A stretch of 48,992 nt of DNA from positions 1-48,992 of the forward strand of contig JBNJFG010000009.1 of the NCBI GenBank assembly GCA_051746665.1, in the 5' to 3' direction. The DNA comes from Halanaerobium sp051746665. GTDB taxonomy: Bacteria > Bacillota > Halanaerobiia > Halanaerobiales > Halanaerobiaceae. The translations under genes were made by a program, and so were the position numbers. A model generated the notes under the pieces. The model ran no database searches, had not been told where the DNA came from, and worked only from the letters and a program-made list of their open reading frames with translations. Positions 17,555 to 26,768 of this stretch are shown here, piece after piece. Numbering within the stretch: position 1 is the stretch's first letter; every line of letters starts with the position of its first letter.

Positions 17555-18655
17555 GTGGAGAAGAAAAGTAGTTTTTCAATTCCGGTTTTTTTCAGTGTAG
17601 CTTTTGTCTGGTTTACAACGCATTTTGGGGGAGGTTTTGCCTCAGGTAGACAGGCAGCAGAATTTTTTGTCAGTCACGGCTGGTATTCAATATTTACTCC
17701 GATTATTGCTATGGGACTTGATGCAGTCATTTTTTATTATGCCTGGGATTTTAGTGTAGTTAATGATACTTATGATTACAGAAGTTGGACAGATGAATTT
17801 TATCATCCCTATCAAAATATTTTTTCAAATTTATATGAAATTATTTTTGTTTTAACAATGGGGGTTGCAACAGCAGTTGCCTTTGCTACTGGTGGAAGTA
17901 CAATTAAATCTGCAATAGGAACTCCCTATTTAGCAAATACTATTGTTATAGCAGCTATTATATTTTTACTTACTATCTTTGGAGCTAAACTAGTTCGAAA
18001 TTTTGCCACTTACATAGGAATAGCAATTATTATAGGAGTTATAGTGGTTTATGGGGCAAATGCTGTAGTTAGTTTTCCTAAGATAATTAATGTTATTTCT
18101 GATCAGACTGCAGATACAAATCTCTGGTCTGCCCTCTGGAGCATGTTATTATATGCAAGTTTTCAGGCGCTGGCTGTTGGAGCTTATGTAGCAGTAGCAG
18201 ATGTTTTAAAAACAAGAGATGACGCATTAAAAGCTGCCTGGGCAGGTTTTGCAATTAATGGTATCTTATTAACTCTTGCTTCAATTACAGTATTGGCCTA
18301 TTATCCAGATATTTTAGAAATACCTGTTCCAACAATTTATGTAGTAAATAATGGAGTAGGTGGCGCTTTAGCAGAAAATATTATTTCAATTTTGATAGTA
18401 CTCGGAGTAATTTCTACCGGTGTAAATTTTGTTTTTGGTGGAGTCAAAAGAATAGTTTCCTGGTGGCCTAATGATAACACCGGTCACAGTCATTCAATAG
18501 TTGCTTCTTTAATTTTTGTCTTAATAACCTGGTCTATTGCGCGTTTTGGTTTAATTCCTTTAGTCGCCAGAGGCTACAGTTTTTTAGGTTATCTAGGGAT
18601 ACCAATGCTCATCATACCGGTAATATATAAATTAATTAAAAGAAGGTTTAACTAA
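17555..18655 (+). CDS. YkvI-type APC-fold membrane transporter
   Basis: A 366-residue polytopic protein with about ten membrane helices. The opening VAFVWFTTHFGGGFASGRQ, with its glycine-rich unwound helix, is typical of the YkvI family and recalls the substrate and sodium site of LeuT-fold carriers. The substrate is unknown. The start is a GTG about 9 bases after AAAGGAG; a nearer ATG in another frame stops after seven codons. It precedes etfB by 57 bases, so it could import a substrate for, or export a product of, the Etf-linked dehydrogenase. That link is inference from position. Confidence 0.8.
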   Translation: MEKKSSFSIPVFFSVAFVWFTTHFGGGFASGRQAAEFFVSHGWYSIFTPIIAMGLDAVIFYYAWDFSVVNDTYDYRSWTDEFYHPYQNIFSNLYEIIFVLTMGVATAVAFATGGSTIKSAIGTPYLANTIVIAAIIFLLTIFGAKLVRNFATYIGIAIIIGVIVVYGANAVVSFPKIINVISDQTADTNLWSALWSMLLYASFQALAVGAYVAVADVLKTRDDALKAAWAGFAINGILLTLASITVLAYYPDILEIPVPTIYVVNNGVGGALAENIISILIVLGVISTGVNFVFGGVKRIVSWWPNDNTGHSHSIVASLIFVLITWSIARFGLIPLVARGYSFLGYLGIPMLIIPVIYKLIKRRFN

Positions 18656-18712
18656 AATATTATTTTAAACTTTAGATAAAAACAAGTAATAGATTATTGA
18701 GGAGTTGATTTT

Positions 18713-19516
18713 TTGCAGATTTTAGTTTTAATTAAACAGGTACCAGAGATGGAAAAAGTCCAATTTGATGCTGAAAAAGGAAAAATAGATAGAAAATCAG
18801 CTGGAGTTGAAGTAAATCCATTTGATTTAAATGCTTTGGAAGCTGCAGTAAGAATTAAAGAAAAATTAGGGGGAGAAATTACAGCTTTAAGTATGGGTCC
18901 CAAAAGAGCTGAATCTGCTTTAAAAGAAGCAGCAGCCAGAGGAGCAGATAAAGTTTTTCTGCTAACAGATAAAAATTTTGCAGGAGCTGATACAATTTCG
19001 ACTTCGGCTGTTTTATCTGCAGCAGCAAAAAAATTAGGTGATTTTGATCTGATTATTGCTGGTGAAATGAGTGTTGATGGAGATACAGCTCAGGTTGGTC
19101 CTCAGACTGCCGAGTTTTTGGATATTAATCATGCTGCTTATGTAAGTAAAATTGCAGCTGTCTCAAATAGTGAAATTACAGTCAGTACTTCTCTCTGGGA
19201 AGCAAATTATAATAAGACTTATAGTTATCCGCTTTTAATAACAGTAACTAAAGATCTTAATAATCCAAGTCTGCCATCATTTAAAGGTAAAATGAAGGCC
19301 AGAAAAATTGAGGTAGAAAAACTTGACTATGAAACAATAAAGGATCAGCTGCCGATTAAAGAAGTTGGTTTTAAAGGTTCACCAACCTGGGTTGAAAACA
19401 TTGTTGTACCTCAGAAAATAAAAAGGAAGACTAAAAGGTATAATAAAAGTGAAAATAAAGCAGCTGTTGCTGAGATAAAAGAAATATTAATAGCTAAAAA
19501 TTTGATGGAGGCTTAA
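18713..19516 (+). CDS. etfB: electron transfer flavoprotein, beta subunit
   Basis: A 267-residue EtfB. It opens with QILVLIKQVPEMEKV and has the family segments VNPFDLNALEAAVRIKEK, AAARGADKVFLL and GEMSVDGDTAQVGPQ. With EtfA it forms the flavin-carrying heterodimer that passes electrons between the neighbouring dehydrogenase and NAD or ferredoxin. The start is a TTG 8 bases after GAGGAG. It is two bases ahead of etfA and belongs to the etfB-etfA-dehydrogenase operon. Confidence 0.95.
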   Translation: MQILVLIKQVPEMEKVQFDAEKGKIDRKSAGVEVNPFDLNALEAAVRIKEKLGGEITALSMGPKRAESALKEAAARGADKVFLLTDKNFAGADTISTSAVLSAAAKKLGDFDLIIAGEMSVDGDTAQVGPQTAEFLDINHAAYVSKIAAVSNSEITVSTSLWEANYNKTYSYPLLITVTKDLNNPSLPSFKGKMKARKIEVEKLDYETIKDQLPIKEVGFKGSPTWVENIVVPQKIKRKTKRYNKSENKAAVAEIKEILIAKNLMEA

Positions 19517-19518
19517 TC

Positions 19519-20502
19519 ATGGCAGATAATAAAAACTTACTAATAATAGCTGAATATAGTAAAAATAGAATTCATCCGGTAATTTTAGAATTATTAAATA
19601 AAGGAAGAGAGCTGGCAGATAAAGCTGATTTGAAACTTAATGTTTTAGTTCTGGCTGCAGAAAATATTGAAAATAAAGAGCTAAATGAACTAATTTATCA
19701 TGGAGCAGATGAAATTCAATTATTAATCAATGATAATTTTGCTTATCCAGATGAATATTTATTTAAAAAAGCTGTTCTTAAATTTCTAGATCAAAAAATT
19801 CCAGAAATTATTTTAATTGGAGCGACAAATTTTGGGCGCTCTCTGGCACCAAGATTGGCAGCTGCATTAAAAACAGGACTGACAGCTGACTGCACTGAAC
19901 TTGATATAGCAGAAGATGGTACACTGCTGCAGATTCGACCAGCTTTTAGTGAAAATATACTGGCTCATATTAAAAGTGATACCAAACCACAGATGGCAAC
20001 AGTTCGTTATCAGGAATTTGCTAAAGCAGCTAGGAATGAAAATAGAAAAGGTAAAATTACTATTGAAAAAATTGATTTTAAGGAAAATGATTTATTAAAA
20101 GAGATTGAAAAGATCAGTGATCAGAAAATAAATATCACCGAAGCTGAAGTTGTTGTAGCTGGTGGAAGTGGTGTCAAAAATGCAGAAGATTTTAAAATGC
20201 TGCAGGAGCTGGCTGATATTTTAAATGGAGTTGTAGCTGTTTCCAGAGATGTTGTAGATCAGGGTTTAATGCCTAAAGAACGACAGGTTGGTTACAGCGG
20301 TCAGCGGGTTAAGCCAAAAGTTTATTTTGCCTTTGGGATTTCGGGGGCTCCACAGCACCTTGCAGGGATGAAAGAAGCTGAAACTATTATTGCAGTCAAT
20401 ACTGATCCTTCAGCACCAATTTTTAAGGCTGCTGATTATGCGATTGAAGGGGATTTATACGAAATTATTCCGGCGATGATAAAAGAATATAAAAATAAAT
20501 AA
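19519..20502 (+). CDS. etfA: electron transfer flavoprotein, alpha subunit
   Basis: A 327-residue EtfA. The C-terminal FAD-binding domain (~200-327) shows VDQGLMPKERQVGYSGQ, KVYFAFGISGAPQHLAGM and AVNTDPSAPIFKAADY, all hallmark stretches. The usual GGRG loop reads GGSG here. It lacks the N-terminal ferredoxin-like extension found in some Etf alphas of bifurcating complexes, so if this complex bifurcates it must do so with the flavins alone. The start lies two bases after etfB, which implies translational coupling. Confidence 0.95.
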   Translation: MADNKNLLIIAEYSKNRIHPVILELLNKGRELADKADLKLNVLVLAAENIENKELNELIYHGADEIQLLINDNFAYPDEYLFKKAVLKFLDQKIPEIILIGATNFGRSLAPRLAAALKTGLTADCTELDIAEDGTLLQIRPAFSENILAHIKSDTKPQMATVRYQEFAKAARNENRKGKITIEKIDFKENDLLKEIEKISDQKINITEAEVVVAGGSGVKNAEDFKMLQELADILNGVVAVSRDVVDQGLMPKERQVGYSGQRVKPKVYFAFGISGAPQHLAGMKEAETIIAVNTDPSAPIFKAADYAIEGDLYEIIPAMIKEYKNK

Positions 20503-20537
20503 TAAATTTTAAGATTTTAAAATTTTGGAGGGCGAAT

Positions 20538-21935
20538 ATGCAGAAACAGATAATCGAGAAGTTAGAAGCAGTTGTTGGAGAAAAATGGGTTGATACAGAT
20601 CCTGAAAGAGTACGTTCCTACAGTCTGGAAAGTACAAATGATAATTATAGTCTTGTAGCACCAGAACCTGTATCAGGTTCAGTAATTGTAAAAGCGGCTG
20701 ACAGTAAAGAAATAGCTGCAGTTTTAAAATTTGCAAATCAAGAAAAAATAAATGTTATTGCTAGAGGTGCGGGAACTGCACTGGCAGCTAACACTATTCC
20801 TGATCAGGAAAGTATAATTTTATCATTAGAAAGACTTGATAAAATTATAGAAGTTGACGAAGAAAATATGCTTTTAAAAGCAGAAGCAGCAGTTAGTCTG
20901 GGCGATATTATTGAAGAATTGAAAACTAATGATCATTTGTATTTCCCACTTCATCCTGGTGATGAGGGAGCCCAGGTTGGAGGAATGGTTGCCATGAATG
21001 CTGGTGGAGTTAGAGCTGTAAAACATGGAATTATGCGAAATCAGATTCTCGGCATGAAAGTAGTACTTCCGACAGGTGAGATTGTTCATTATGGAGGCAG
21101 TAAAGGAAAACTGCTTAAAAATAATGCAGGATATGATCTAATGCAGCTTTTGATTGGTAGTGAAGGTACTTTAGGTGTCATAACTGAAGTGAGTTTAAAA
21201 TTATACCCAGAGCCAAAAGCTAATGGAACTTTGATTGTATCTTTTAATGATCGCCGAGATGCCTTTGCAGCAGTACCAGCTATTTTAAAAAGAGGTATTA
21301 TCCCAATGGCTTTAGAATATGTAGAAAAAGATGAAATTAATATGGCTGCAGATGATATCGGTAAAAAGTGGCCTGCTGAAAATGGTGAGTATTTTTTAAT
21401 AATTATGCTTTCAGAAGCTAAAGAAGATGACTTATTTGAAATTGGAGCACAGCTTGATGAGATTACGGCTGAATTTAATGCTGTTGATATGTTAATAGCG
21501 CAAAGTATTAGTGAACGCAAGAATATTTTAGATATTAGAAGTCATATTTTACCAGCTATTACAGATAAAATTGTAGATAGTCCTGATGTGACTGTTCCCC
21601 GTGGTAGTCTACTAGAATATTTAGATAAATTAAATGAAATTGAAGCAAAGTACAATACTAAATGTCCGGTTATCGCTCATGCTGGAGATGGTAATTTACA
21701 TGTTATAATTTTAAAAGATAATGGTAAAAAGCCTTCATATTTTTCTGAAATAAAAGAAGATATCTATCAGAGTGCTGTTGATATTGGAGGAACAATAACT
21801 GGAGAACATGGCATTGGAAAGCTGAGACAGAAATATCTTTCAATGATGTATTCCAAAAGAGAACTCGATATTATGAAACAGATAAAAAGTGCATTTGATC
21901 CAAATAATATACTTAATGCTGGCAGAAGTATTTAA
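20538..21935 (+). CDS. FAD-binding 2-hydroxyacid dehydrogenase (GlcD/LctD type)
   Basis: A 465-residue flavoprotein of the GlcD family. The FAD_binding_4 half has ARGAGTALAANT near residue 75, LHPGDEGAQVGGMVAMNAGG near 138 and GSEGTLGVITE near 212. The C-terminal oxidase half has HAGDGNLH near 383 and TITGEHGIGKLRQKY near 420. With etfB and etfA directly upstream, the organisation matches the lactate dehydrogenase-Etf complexes of acetogens, which drive NAD-dependent lactate oxidation by electron bifurcation. Glycolate or another 2-hydroxyacid is possible. Complex formation is firm by analogy; the substrate is not. Confidence 0.9.
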   Translation: MQKQIIEKLEAVVGEKWVDTDPERVRSYSLESTNDNYSLVAPEPVSGSVIVKAADSKEIAAVLKFANQEKINVIARGAGTALAANTIPDQESIILSLERLDKIIEVDEENMLLKAEAAVSLGDIIEELKTNDHLYFPLHPGDEGAQVGGMVAMNAGGVRAVKHGIMRNQILGMKVVLPTGEIVHYGGSKGKLLKNNAGYDLMQLLIGSEGTLGVITEVSLKLYPEPKANGTLIVSFNDRRDAFAAVPAILKRGIIPMALEYVEKDEINMAADDIGKKWPAENGEYFLIIMLSEAKEDDLFEIGAQLDEITAEFNAVDMLIAQSISERKNILDIRSHILPAITDKIVDSPDVTVPRGSLLEYLDKLNEIEAKYNTKCPVIAHAGDGNLHVIILKDNGKKPSYFSEIKEDIYQSAVDIGGTITGEHGIGKLRQKYLSMMYSKRELDIMKQIKSAFDPNNILNAGRSI

Positions 21936-22002
21936 AAAGTATTTAAATAAAATTGATAATTAATCAATTCGACTCCATCTAATAAGAATAGGAGGGATAG
22001 AA

Positions 22003-22416
22003 ATGAGCACTAAAAAAATTAAAAAAACCCCACCTTCAATAGATAAGTGGCTTCAAGAAGCAAAATCTGATCCAGAAGCTTTAAATGAGGGGATGTACCT
22101 TGTTCATAATGGCATTGTGCGTCAGACATCCAGAGCAAAAGCGCGACAGGGTGTGGAAACTGATAATGTTACAGGAATGGATTTTGATTATGATGCAGCA
22201 AAGGTTGAGCAGGCTGTAGCTCAAACAAAAAAGATGGCTGGTATCTTTCATGTTAGAGTCTGGCTTAATCAGGGCCAGCTTGAAGTTGGCGAAGACATAA
22301 TGTATGTTCTGATTGGTGGCGATATAAGACCTCATACCATTGATGCCCTGCAGTTTTTAGTAGCAAAAATTAAGAATGAATGTGTAAAAGAGATCGAAAA
22401 GACAGAAAATTTGTAA
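22003..22416 (+). CDS. MoaE-like protein
   Basis: This 137-residue protein resembles the large subunit of molybdopterin synthase. Matching segments are VHNGIVRQTSRAKARQG near residue 28 and the GQLEVGEDIMYVLIGGDIRPHTIDALQFLV block near 88-118. The C-terminus ends IKNECVKEIEKTENL and does not show the WKKE-type lysine motif used by classical MoaE to bind MoaD, so catalysis in the usual pathway is doubtful. No other cofactor-synthesis gene is near. The ATG follows AGGAGGGAT. It sits alone between the dehydrogenase and the aldolase. Confidence 0.75.
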   Translation: MSTKKIKKTPPSIDKWLQEAKSDPEALNEGMYLVHNGIVRQTSRAKARQGVETDNVTGMDFDYDAAKVEQAVAQTKKMAGIFHVRVWLNQGQLEVGEDIMYVLIGGDIRPHTIDALQFLVAKIKNECVKEIEKTENL

Positions 22417-22482
22417 TTAGCCCAGATAGATTATATAATTACAAATGAGAATATGTTTAAAAAAGAAATGGGGTATATATAA

Positions 22483-23367
22483 ATGATTCAAAAACAAATT
22501 GATTTAATGAAAAACGGTAAAGGTTTTATTGCAGCACTGGATCAGAGTGGTGGTAGCACACCAGGAGCTTTAGAAGGTTATGGTATAGCAGAAGCTGAAT
22601 ATGAGACAGAAGAAGAGATGTTTGATCTTATTCATGCAATGAGAACCAGAGTTATTACAAGCCCTTCTTTTAGTTCTGAACACATTCTGGGTGCAATACT
22701 ATTTAAACAGACAATGAACAATAAAATGGAAGGTAAATATACTGCTGATTATCTCTGGGAAGAAAAAGGAATTCTGCCAATACTCAAAGTTGATCAGGGA
22801 ACAGAAAATAAGAAAAATGGTGTTCAGCTGATGAAGCCGATGACTAAACTTGATCAGCTGCTTGCAGAAGCAAAAAAGTACAATATTTTTGGAACTAAAA
22901 TGAGATCTATTATTCATCAGGCAAATCCAGAGGGAATTAAAGATATTGCTGCTCAACAGTTTGAATATGGTAAAAAGATCTATGAAGCAGGATTTATACC
23001 TATCTTAGAACCAGAAGTTAATATTAAAAGTGATGATAAAATTGAATCTGAAAAAATATTAAAAGAAGAAATCTTAAAATTACTTCAGGATTTAGATGAT
23101 GAGCAATATATATTTAAACTCTCAATTCCAAGTCAAGCAAACTTCTATCAGGAAATTATTGAACATCCAAATGTAGTTAGAGTAGTTGCTTTATCTGGAG
23201 GTTACAGTCAGGAAGCTGCTGTTAACAAACTTGCAGAAAATCATAATATGATTGCAAGCTTTTCGCGAGCACTGCTTCAGGATTTAAGAGTTGATCAGTC
23301 AGATGAAGAATTTGATAAAACACTAAAAGATGCAGTAGTTAAAATTTATAAAGCATCAATAACTTAA
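22483..23367 (+). CDS. fda: fructose-bisphosphate aldolase class I
   Basis: Cleaves fructose 1,6-bisphosphate into dihydroxyacetone phosphate and glyceraldehyde 3-phosphate in glycolysis. The 294 residues fit the small bacterial class I group: FIAALDQSGGSTPGAL near residue 16, LPILKVDQGTE near 97, IFGTKMRS near 135, and the Schiff-base lysine most likely in FKLSIPSQ near residue 211, followed by VALSGGYSQEAA. The start lacks a good ribosome binding site; only GGGG lies about 8 bases ahead. It is monocistronic with its own terminator. Confidence 0.93.
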   Translation: MIQKQIDLMKNGKGFIAALDQSGGSTPGALEGYGIAEAEYETEEEMFDLIHAMRTRVITSPSFSSEHILGAILFKQTMNNKMEGKYTADYLWEEKGILPILKVDQGTENKKNGVQLMKPMTKLDQLLAEAKKYNIFGTKMRSIIHQANPEGIKDIAAQQFEYGKKIYEAGFIPILEPEVNIKSDDKIESEKILKEEILKLLQDLDDEQYIFKLSIPSQANFYQEIIEHPNVVRVVALSGGYSQEAAVNKLAENHNMIASFSRALLQDLRVDQSDEEFDKTLKDAVVKIYKASIT

Positions 23368-23449
23368 TTGATTTAGGATTAGTAAATAATTTTAAAATCA
23401 AAAGAATAAAAGTAAAACAGAATGGGAAATTAATATTTACTAAAATTGA

Positions 23450-23472
23450 GGCCGGTTTTTACCGGTCTTTTT
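23450..23472 (+). terminator. rho-independent terminator after the aldolase gene
   Basis: The arms ggccggt and accggtc pair with one G-U and are separated by a short T-rich loop, followed by a run of five T. This is a classical intrinsic terminator. Confidence 0.85.
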
Positions 23473-23516
23473 CCCTTTTAAAAAAATAACATTAAATCAA
23501 CATTAAGGAGATAAAA

Positions 23517-24611
23517 ATGGAAATAAAAAAAATAGGTGAAGTTAAAAGTAAGTATAAAAAGCCAGTTGGTCCTGATGAAATGAGAAAAAGCAAAAGTATT
23601 ATTGAAATTAAATCAGAATACATAGCTGGACTTGATCAAATAGAAAATTATGAATATCTGCAGATTGTTTTTTATTTTCATAAATCAGAAGGTTATGATC
23701 TAATAGCTAAAAGAAGAAAGGGGCCTGAAAGAGGCTTATTTACTTCCAGGAGTCCCCGCAGACCAAGTCCAATTGGAATAACTACAGTAGAATTATTAAA
23801 AAGAGATGGAGCCAAGCTTTATGTATCTGGACTTGATGCTATCGATGGAACACCAGTTGTCGATATCAAACCATATGCCTCTTTTATGGATCAACCTACA
23901 CTTTCTTTACAAAAAAAGACACCACGCTATCAGATAAATAAACTGATTGAATATCAGAATCTGCATGATTTATTGCTTAAAGCAGGAGAATTACACGGTC
24001 ATTACTGTCCTTTCCTGGCTCTTGGTGTTCTTGCTGCCGCAGATGCACTTAAAAGTCTTGCTGCAGATAATGACGGAATGGAAGATCTGCTTGCAGTCGT
24101 AGAAACAAACAGCTGCTTTAGTGATGGGATTCAATATGCTGCCGGCACTACTTTTGGCAATAATGCTCTAATTTATCGTGATTATGGCAAAACAGCTGTA
24201 ACATTTATTGAAAGAGGAAATTCAACAAAAAACCTGCGCTATTATCTAAAGGATTCTGATTTTATCAGCAGAGAATATCCTAAGGCAGCTGAATTATTTG
24301 AAAAAGTAATTGCAAAAAGAAAAGGAAGCGAAAAAGAACAGAAAAAAATGAAAGAATTATGGCAGGAGATAGCATTTGAAATAATTGAAGCAGATATTGA
24401 TAAATATTTTAAAATTGAAAGAGATATTGAAATTGAAATACCGGCTTATGCTCCTATTTTTGCTGATCAACACTGCAGTCAGTGTGGCGAAAAATTAATG
24501 GCTGAAAAAGCAGTTAAAAAAGACGATGAATTTTTCTGTAAAGACTGTGCTCAGAGCAAATATTATCAGCTTGATGGCAGTGGAATAGTAGAAATAGAAA
24601 AATCAGACTAA
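23517..24611 (+). CDS. TrmO (TsaA)-FmdE-zinc ribbon fusion protein
   Basis: This 364-residue protein joins two unrelated enzyme-like domains. Residues 1 to ~140 are a TsaA/TrmO domain, which methylates N6-threonylcarbamoyl-adenosine in tRNA using S-adenosylmethionine; GLFTSRSPRRPSPIG near residue 76 and LDAIDGTPVVDIKPY near 105 are its hallmarks. From ~150 to 300 there is an FmdE domain, as in formylmethanofuran dehydrogenase subunit E, with LHGHYCPFLALG near 160 and CFSDGIQYAAGTTFGN near 200. It ends with a CSQC...CKDC zinc ribbon near 320 and 341. The ATG follows AAGGAGAT. There is no methanofuran pathway here, so the FmdE half may bind another metal or pterin cofactor. Confidence 0.88.
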   Translation: MEIKKIGEVKSKYKKPVGPDEMRKSKSIIEIKSEYIAGLDQIENYEYLQIVFYFHKSEGYDLIAKRRKGPERGLFTSRSPRRPSPIGITTVELLKRDGAKLYVSGLDAIDGTPVVDIKPYASFMDQPTLSLQKKTPRYQINKLIEYQNLHDLLLKAGELHGHYCPFLALGVLAAADALKSLAADNDGMEDLLAVVETNSCFSDGIQYAAGTTFGNNALIYRDYGKTAVTFIERGNSTKNLRYYLKDSDFISREYPKAAELFEKVIAKRKGSEKEQKKMKELWQEIAFEIIEADIDKYFKIERDIEIEIPAYAPIFADQHCSQCGEKLMAEKAVKKDDEFFCKDCAQSKYYQLDGSGIVEIEKSD

Positions 24612-24662
24612 AAGATATTATTTAAAGCTTAGTTTAAAATTAAATTTTGGGAGATGTTCAAT

Positions 24663-25643
24663 TTGGGATATATTGACTTACACTGTGATAGCTTACTCAG
24701 AATTTTTAATGATTATGATCAGGAAAATTTATATGAAAATAAAAATCTTAGTGTTGATTTTAAGAGCCTTAAAAACGGAGGCGCTTTAGCTCAATTTTTT
24801 GCTGTTTTTCTACCTGATCAGGAGACACTAAAAGAGATGAACTTATCCAAGATAGATGATGATTTATATATTAAAAAGCTGATCAAAATTTTAAAAAAAG
24901 AAGTAAAAGCAAATAATGAGTTAATTGAGATGGCCTATACTTATCAGGATATATTAAATAACAAGAAAGAAAATAAGATATCAGCTTTTTTAACAATTGA
25001 AGATGGCAGAAGTGTTAATGCTGATCTGGAAAAGATTAAAAAATATTATGAAGCTGGGATCAGGCTGATAACTCTGCTCTGGAATCATGAAAACTGTTTT
25101 GGCTATCCGAATTCCAGTGATCCAAAAATTATGAATAAAGGTCTCAAAAAGTTTGGGATTGAAGCAGTTAAATATATGAATCAAATTGGAATGATTATCG
25201 ATGTTTCACATCTTTCAGATGCAGGTTTTTATGATGTTGCTGAACACAGTCAAAAACCATTTATAGCTTCTCATTCTAATGCCCGCAATCTGGCAGCTCA
25301 TCCCAGAAATCTTAAAGATGATATGATAAAGATAATAGCAGAAAAAGGTGGGGTGATTGGTTTGAATTTTGCGCCTCAATTTTTAAATGAAAACTCTTCA
25401 AATCTGGACAGTAGAATCGAAGAAATGGTAGAACATTTAAATTATATAAAAAATATTGGTGGTGAGTCTGTACTGGCTTTAGGTAGTGATTTAGACGGTA
25501 TCCAGGGTAATTTAGAAATAGACAGCAGTAGAAAGATGCCGCTTTTATTTAAAGCTCTAAAAAAGAATGGCTGGAGTGATGATTTAATAGAAAAATTTAA
25601 AGCGGAAAATGCTCTGCGGGTAATAAAAGATATTTTAAAATGA
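24663..25643 (+). CDS. membrane dipeptidase, renal dipeptidase family (M19)
   Basis: A 326-residue zinc peptidase of family M19, which cleaves dipeptides and tolerates D-residues. The DLHCDSLLRIF metal motif opens the protein, IEDGRS is near 119, DVSHLSDAGFYD near 183 and FIASHSNARNLAAHPRN near 203, with ALGSDLDGI near 276. There is no signal peptide, so it is cytosolic despite the family name. GGGAG is only one base from the ATG at 24654, so the better start is TTG 24663, nine bases away, which gives MGYIDLHCD. Confidence 0.9.
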   Translation: MGYIDLHCDSLLRIFNDYDQENLYENKNLSVDFKSLKNGGALAQFFAVFLPDQETLKEMNLSKIDDDLYIKKLIKILKKEVKANNELIEMAYTYQDILNNKKENKISAFLTIEDGRSVNADLEKIKKYYEAGIRLITLLWNHENCFGYPNSSDPKIMNKGLKKFGIEAVKYMNQIGMIIDVSHLSDAGFYDVAEHSQKPFIASHSNARNLAAHPRNLKDDMIKIIAEKGGVIGLNFAPQFLNENSSNLDSRIEEMVEHLNYIKNIGGESVLALGSDLDGIQGNLEIDSSRKMPLLFKALKKNGWSDDLIEKFKAENALRVIKDILK

Positions 25644-25677
25644 TTTTAAGATTGATTGGAAGGAGTATTTATATATT

Positions 25678-26718
25678 ATGAAAACTAAAAATTTAACGGC
25701 TAAATTTGCAGCAGGAGATGGATATAATCCCTGGTACAATTTAGCTTTAGAAGAATATTTATTAGATAATCTGGCAGAAAATGAAATAATACTTTATCTC
25801 TGGCAGAATGATAACACGGTTGTAATTGGCCGTAATCAAAATGCCTGGCAGGAATGCAGAGTTGGTGATTTAGAGGCTAATGGAGGCAAATTAGCCCGGC
25901 GTCTTTCCGGTGGAGGAGCAGTTTTTCATGATAAAGGTAATTTAAACTATACGCTGCTGATGCCGAGAATGAAGTATGACTTAAAGGAAAATCTTAAGGT
26001 GATTTTAAAAGCACTGCAGGATTTAGGTGTTGATGCTGAGTTTTCCGGACGAAATGATATTATCTGTGATGGTAAAAAAATATCTGGTAATGCATATTAC
26101 CTCGGCACAAAAGCTGCCTATATTCACGGTACAGTTTTAATAGATAGTGATCTTGAAAAATTAGTTTCTTATCTAAAAGTTTCAGATGCTAAAATAAAAT
26201 CTAAGGGAATTGATTCAGTCAAAGCAAGAGTTATGAACCTAAGTCAGGCTGATGATAGATTATCTGTAGCAAAAATAAAAGACAGTATAAAAACAAATTT
26301 TGCAGAAATATATAATCAGGGCCAGCCGCTGGAGGAGATAAAAATAAATGACAGCGAAAATGAAGAATTTAAAAAATTATATGATAAATATTCTTCCTGG
26401 GACTGGCGTTTTGGTAAAAGCCCTGATTTTGATATTTCTTTAAATAATCGTTTTGATTGGGGAGAGCTAGAATTAAATCTTAAATTATCTTCAGGGACTG
26501 TAGCAAAAGCAGTTTTATACTCTGATGCTATGTACAGTGATTTAATTCCTAAAATATCAGAGGCTCTAACAGCTCAACCCTTTGAATTAGAAAAAATCCT
26601 AAAAGCAGCCAAAAAAAGCCTGACAGATTATAACTGGCAGGATGAAAAAGAAGGAAAAAAAATAAAAGAAGAATTTTTAAACTGGCTGGAAAATGAATTA
26701 AAAACAATAATTTATTAA
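25678..26718 (+). CDS. lplA: lipoate-protein ligase (LplA type)
   Basis: Activates lipoate with ATP and attaches it to a target lysine. The 346 residues contain the N-terminal NPWYNLALEEYLL, RRLSGGGAVFHDKGNLNYTL near residue 78 and GRNDIICDGKKISGNAYY near 120, with the conserved lysine of KKISG. The C-terminal accessory domain (about 255-346) is present. No lipoyl-domain protein (2-oxoacid dehydrogenase E2 or glycine cleavage GcvH) is seen in the window. The ribosome binding site is AAGGAG, about 12 bases upstream. Confidence 0.9.
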   Translation: MKTKNLTAKFAAGDGYNPWYNLALEEYLLDNLAENEIILYLWQNDNTVVIGRNQNAWQECRVGDLEANGGKLARRLSGGGAVFHDKGNLNYTLLMPRMKYDLKENLKVILKALQDLGVDAEFSGRNDIICDGKKISGNAYYLGTKAAYIHGTVLIDSDLEKLVSYLKVSDAKIKSKGIDSVKARVMNLSQADDRLSVAKIKDSIKTNFAEIYNQGQPLEEIKINDSENEEFKKLYDKYSSWDWRFGKSPDFDISLNNRFDWGELELNLKLSSGTVAKAVLYSDAMYSDLIPKISEALTAQPFELEKILKAAKKSLTDYNWQDEKEGKKIKEEFLNWLENELKTIIY

Positions 26719-26768
26719 AAAACAATTATCTTAACTAAGTTACTGAACTGCTAAAGGAAGTGGTTTTT

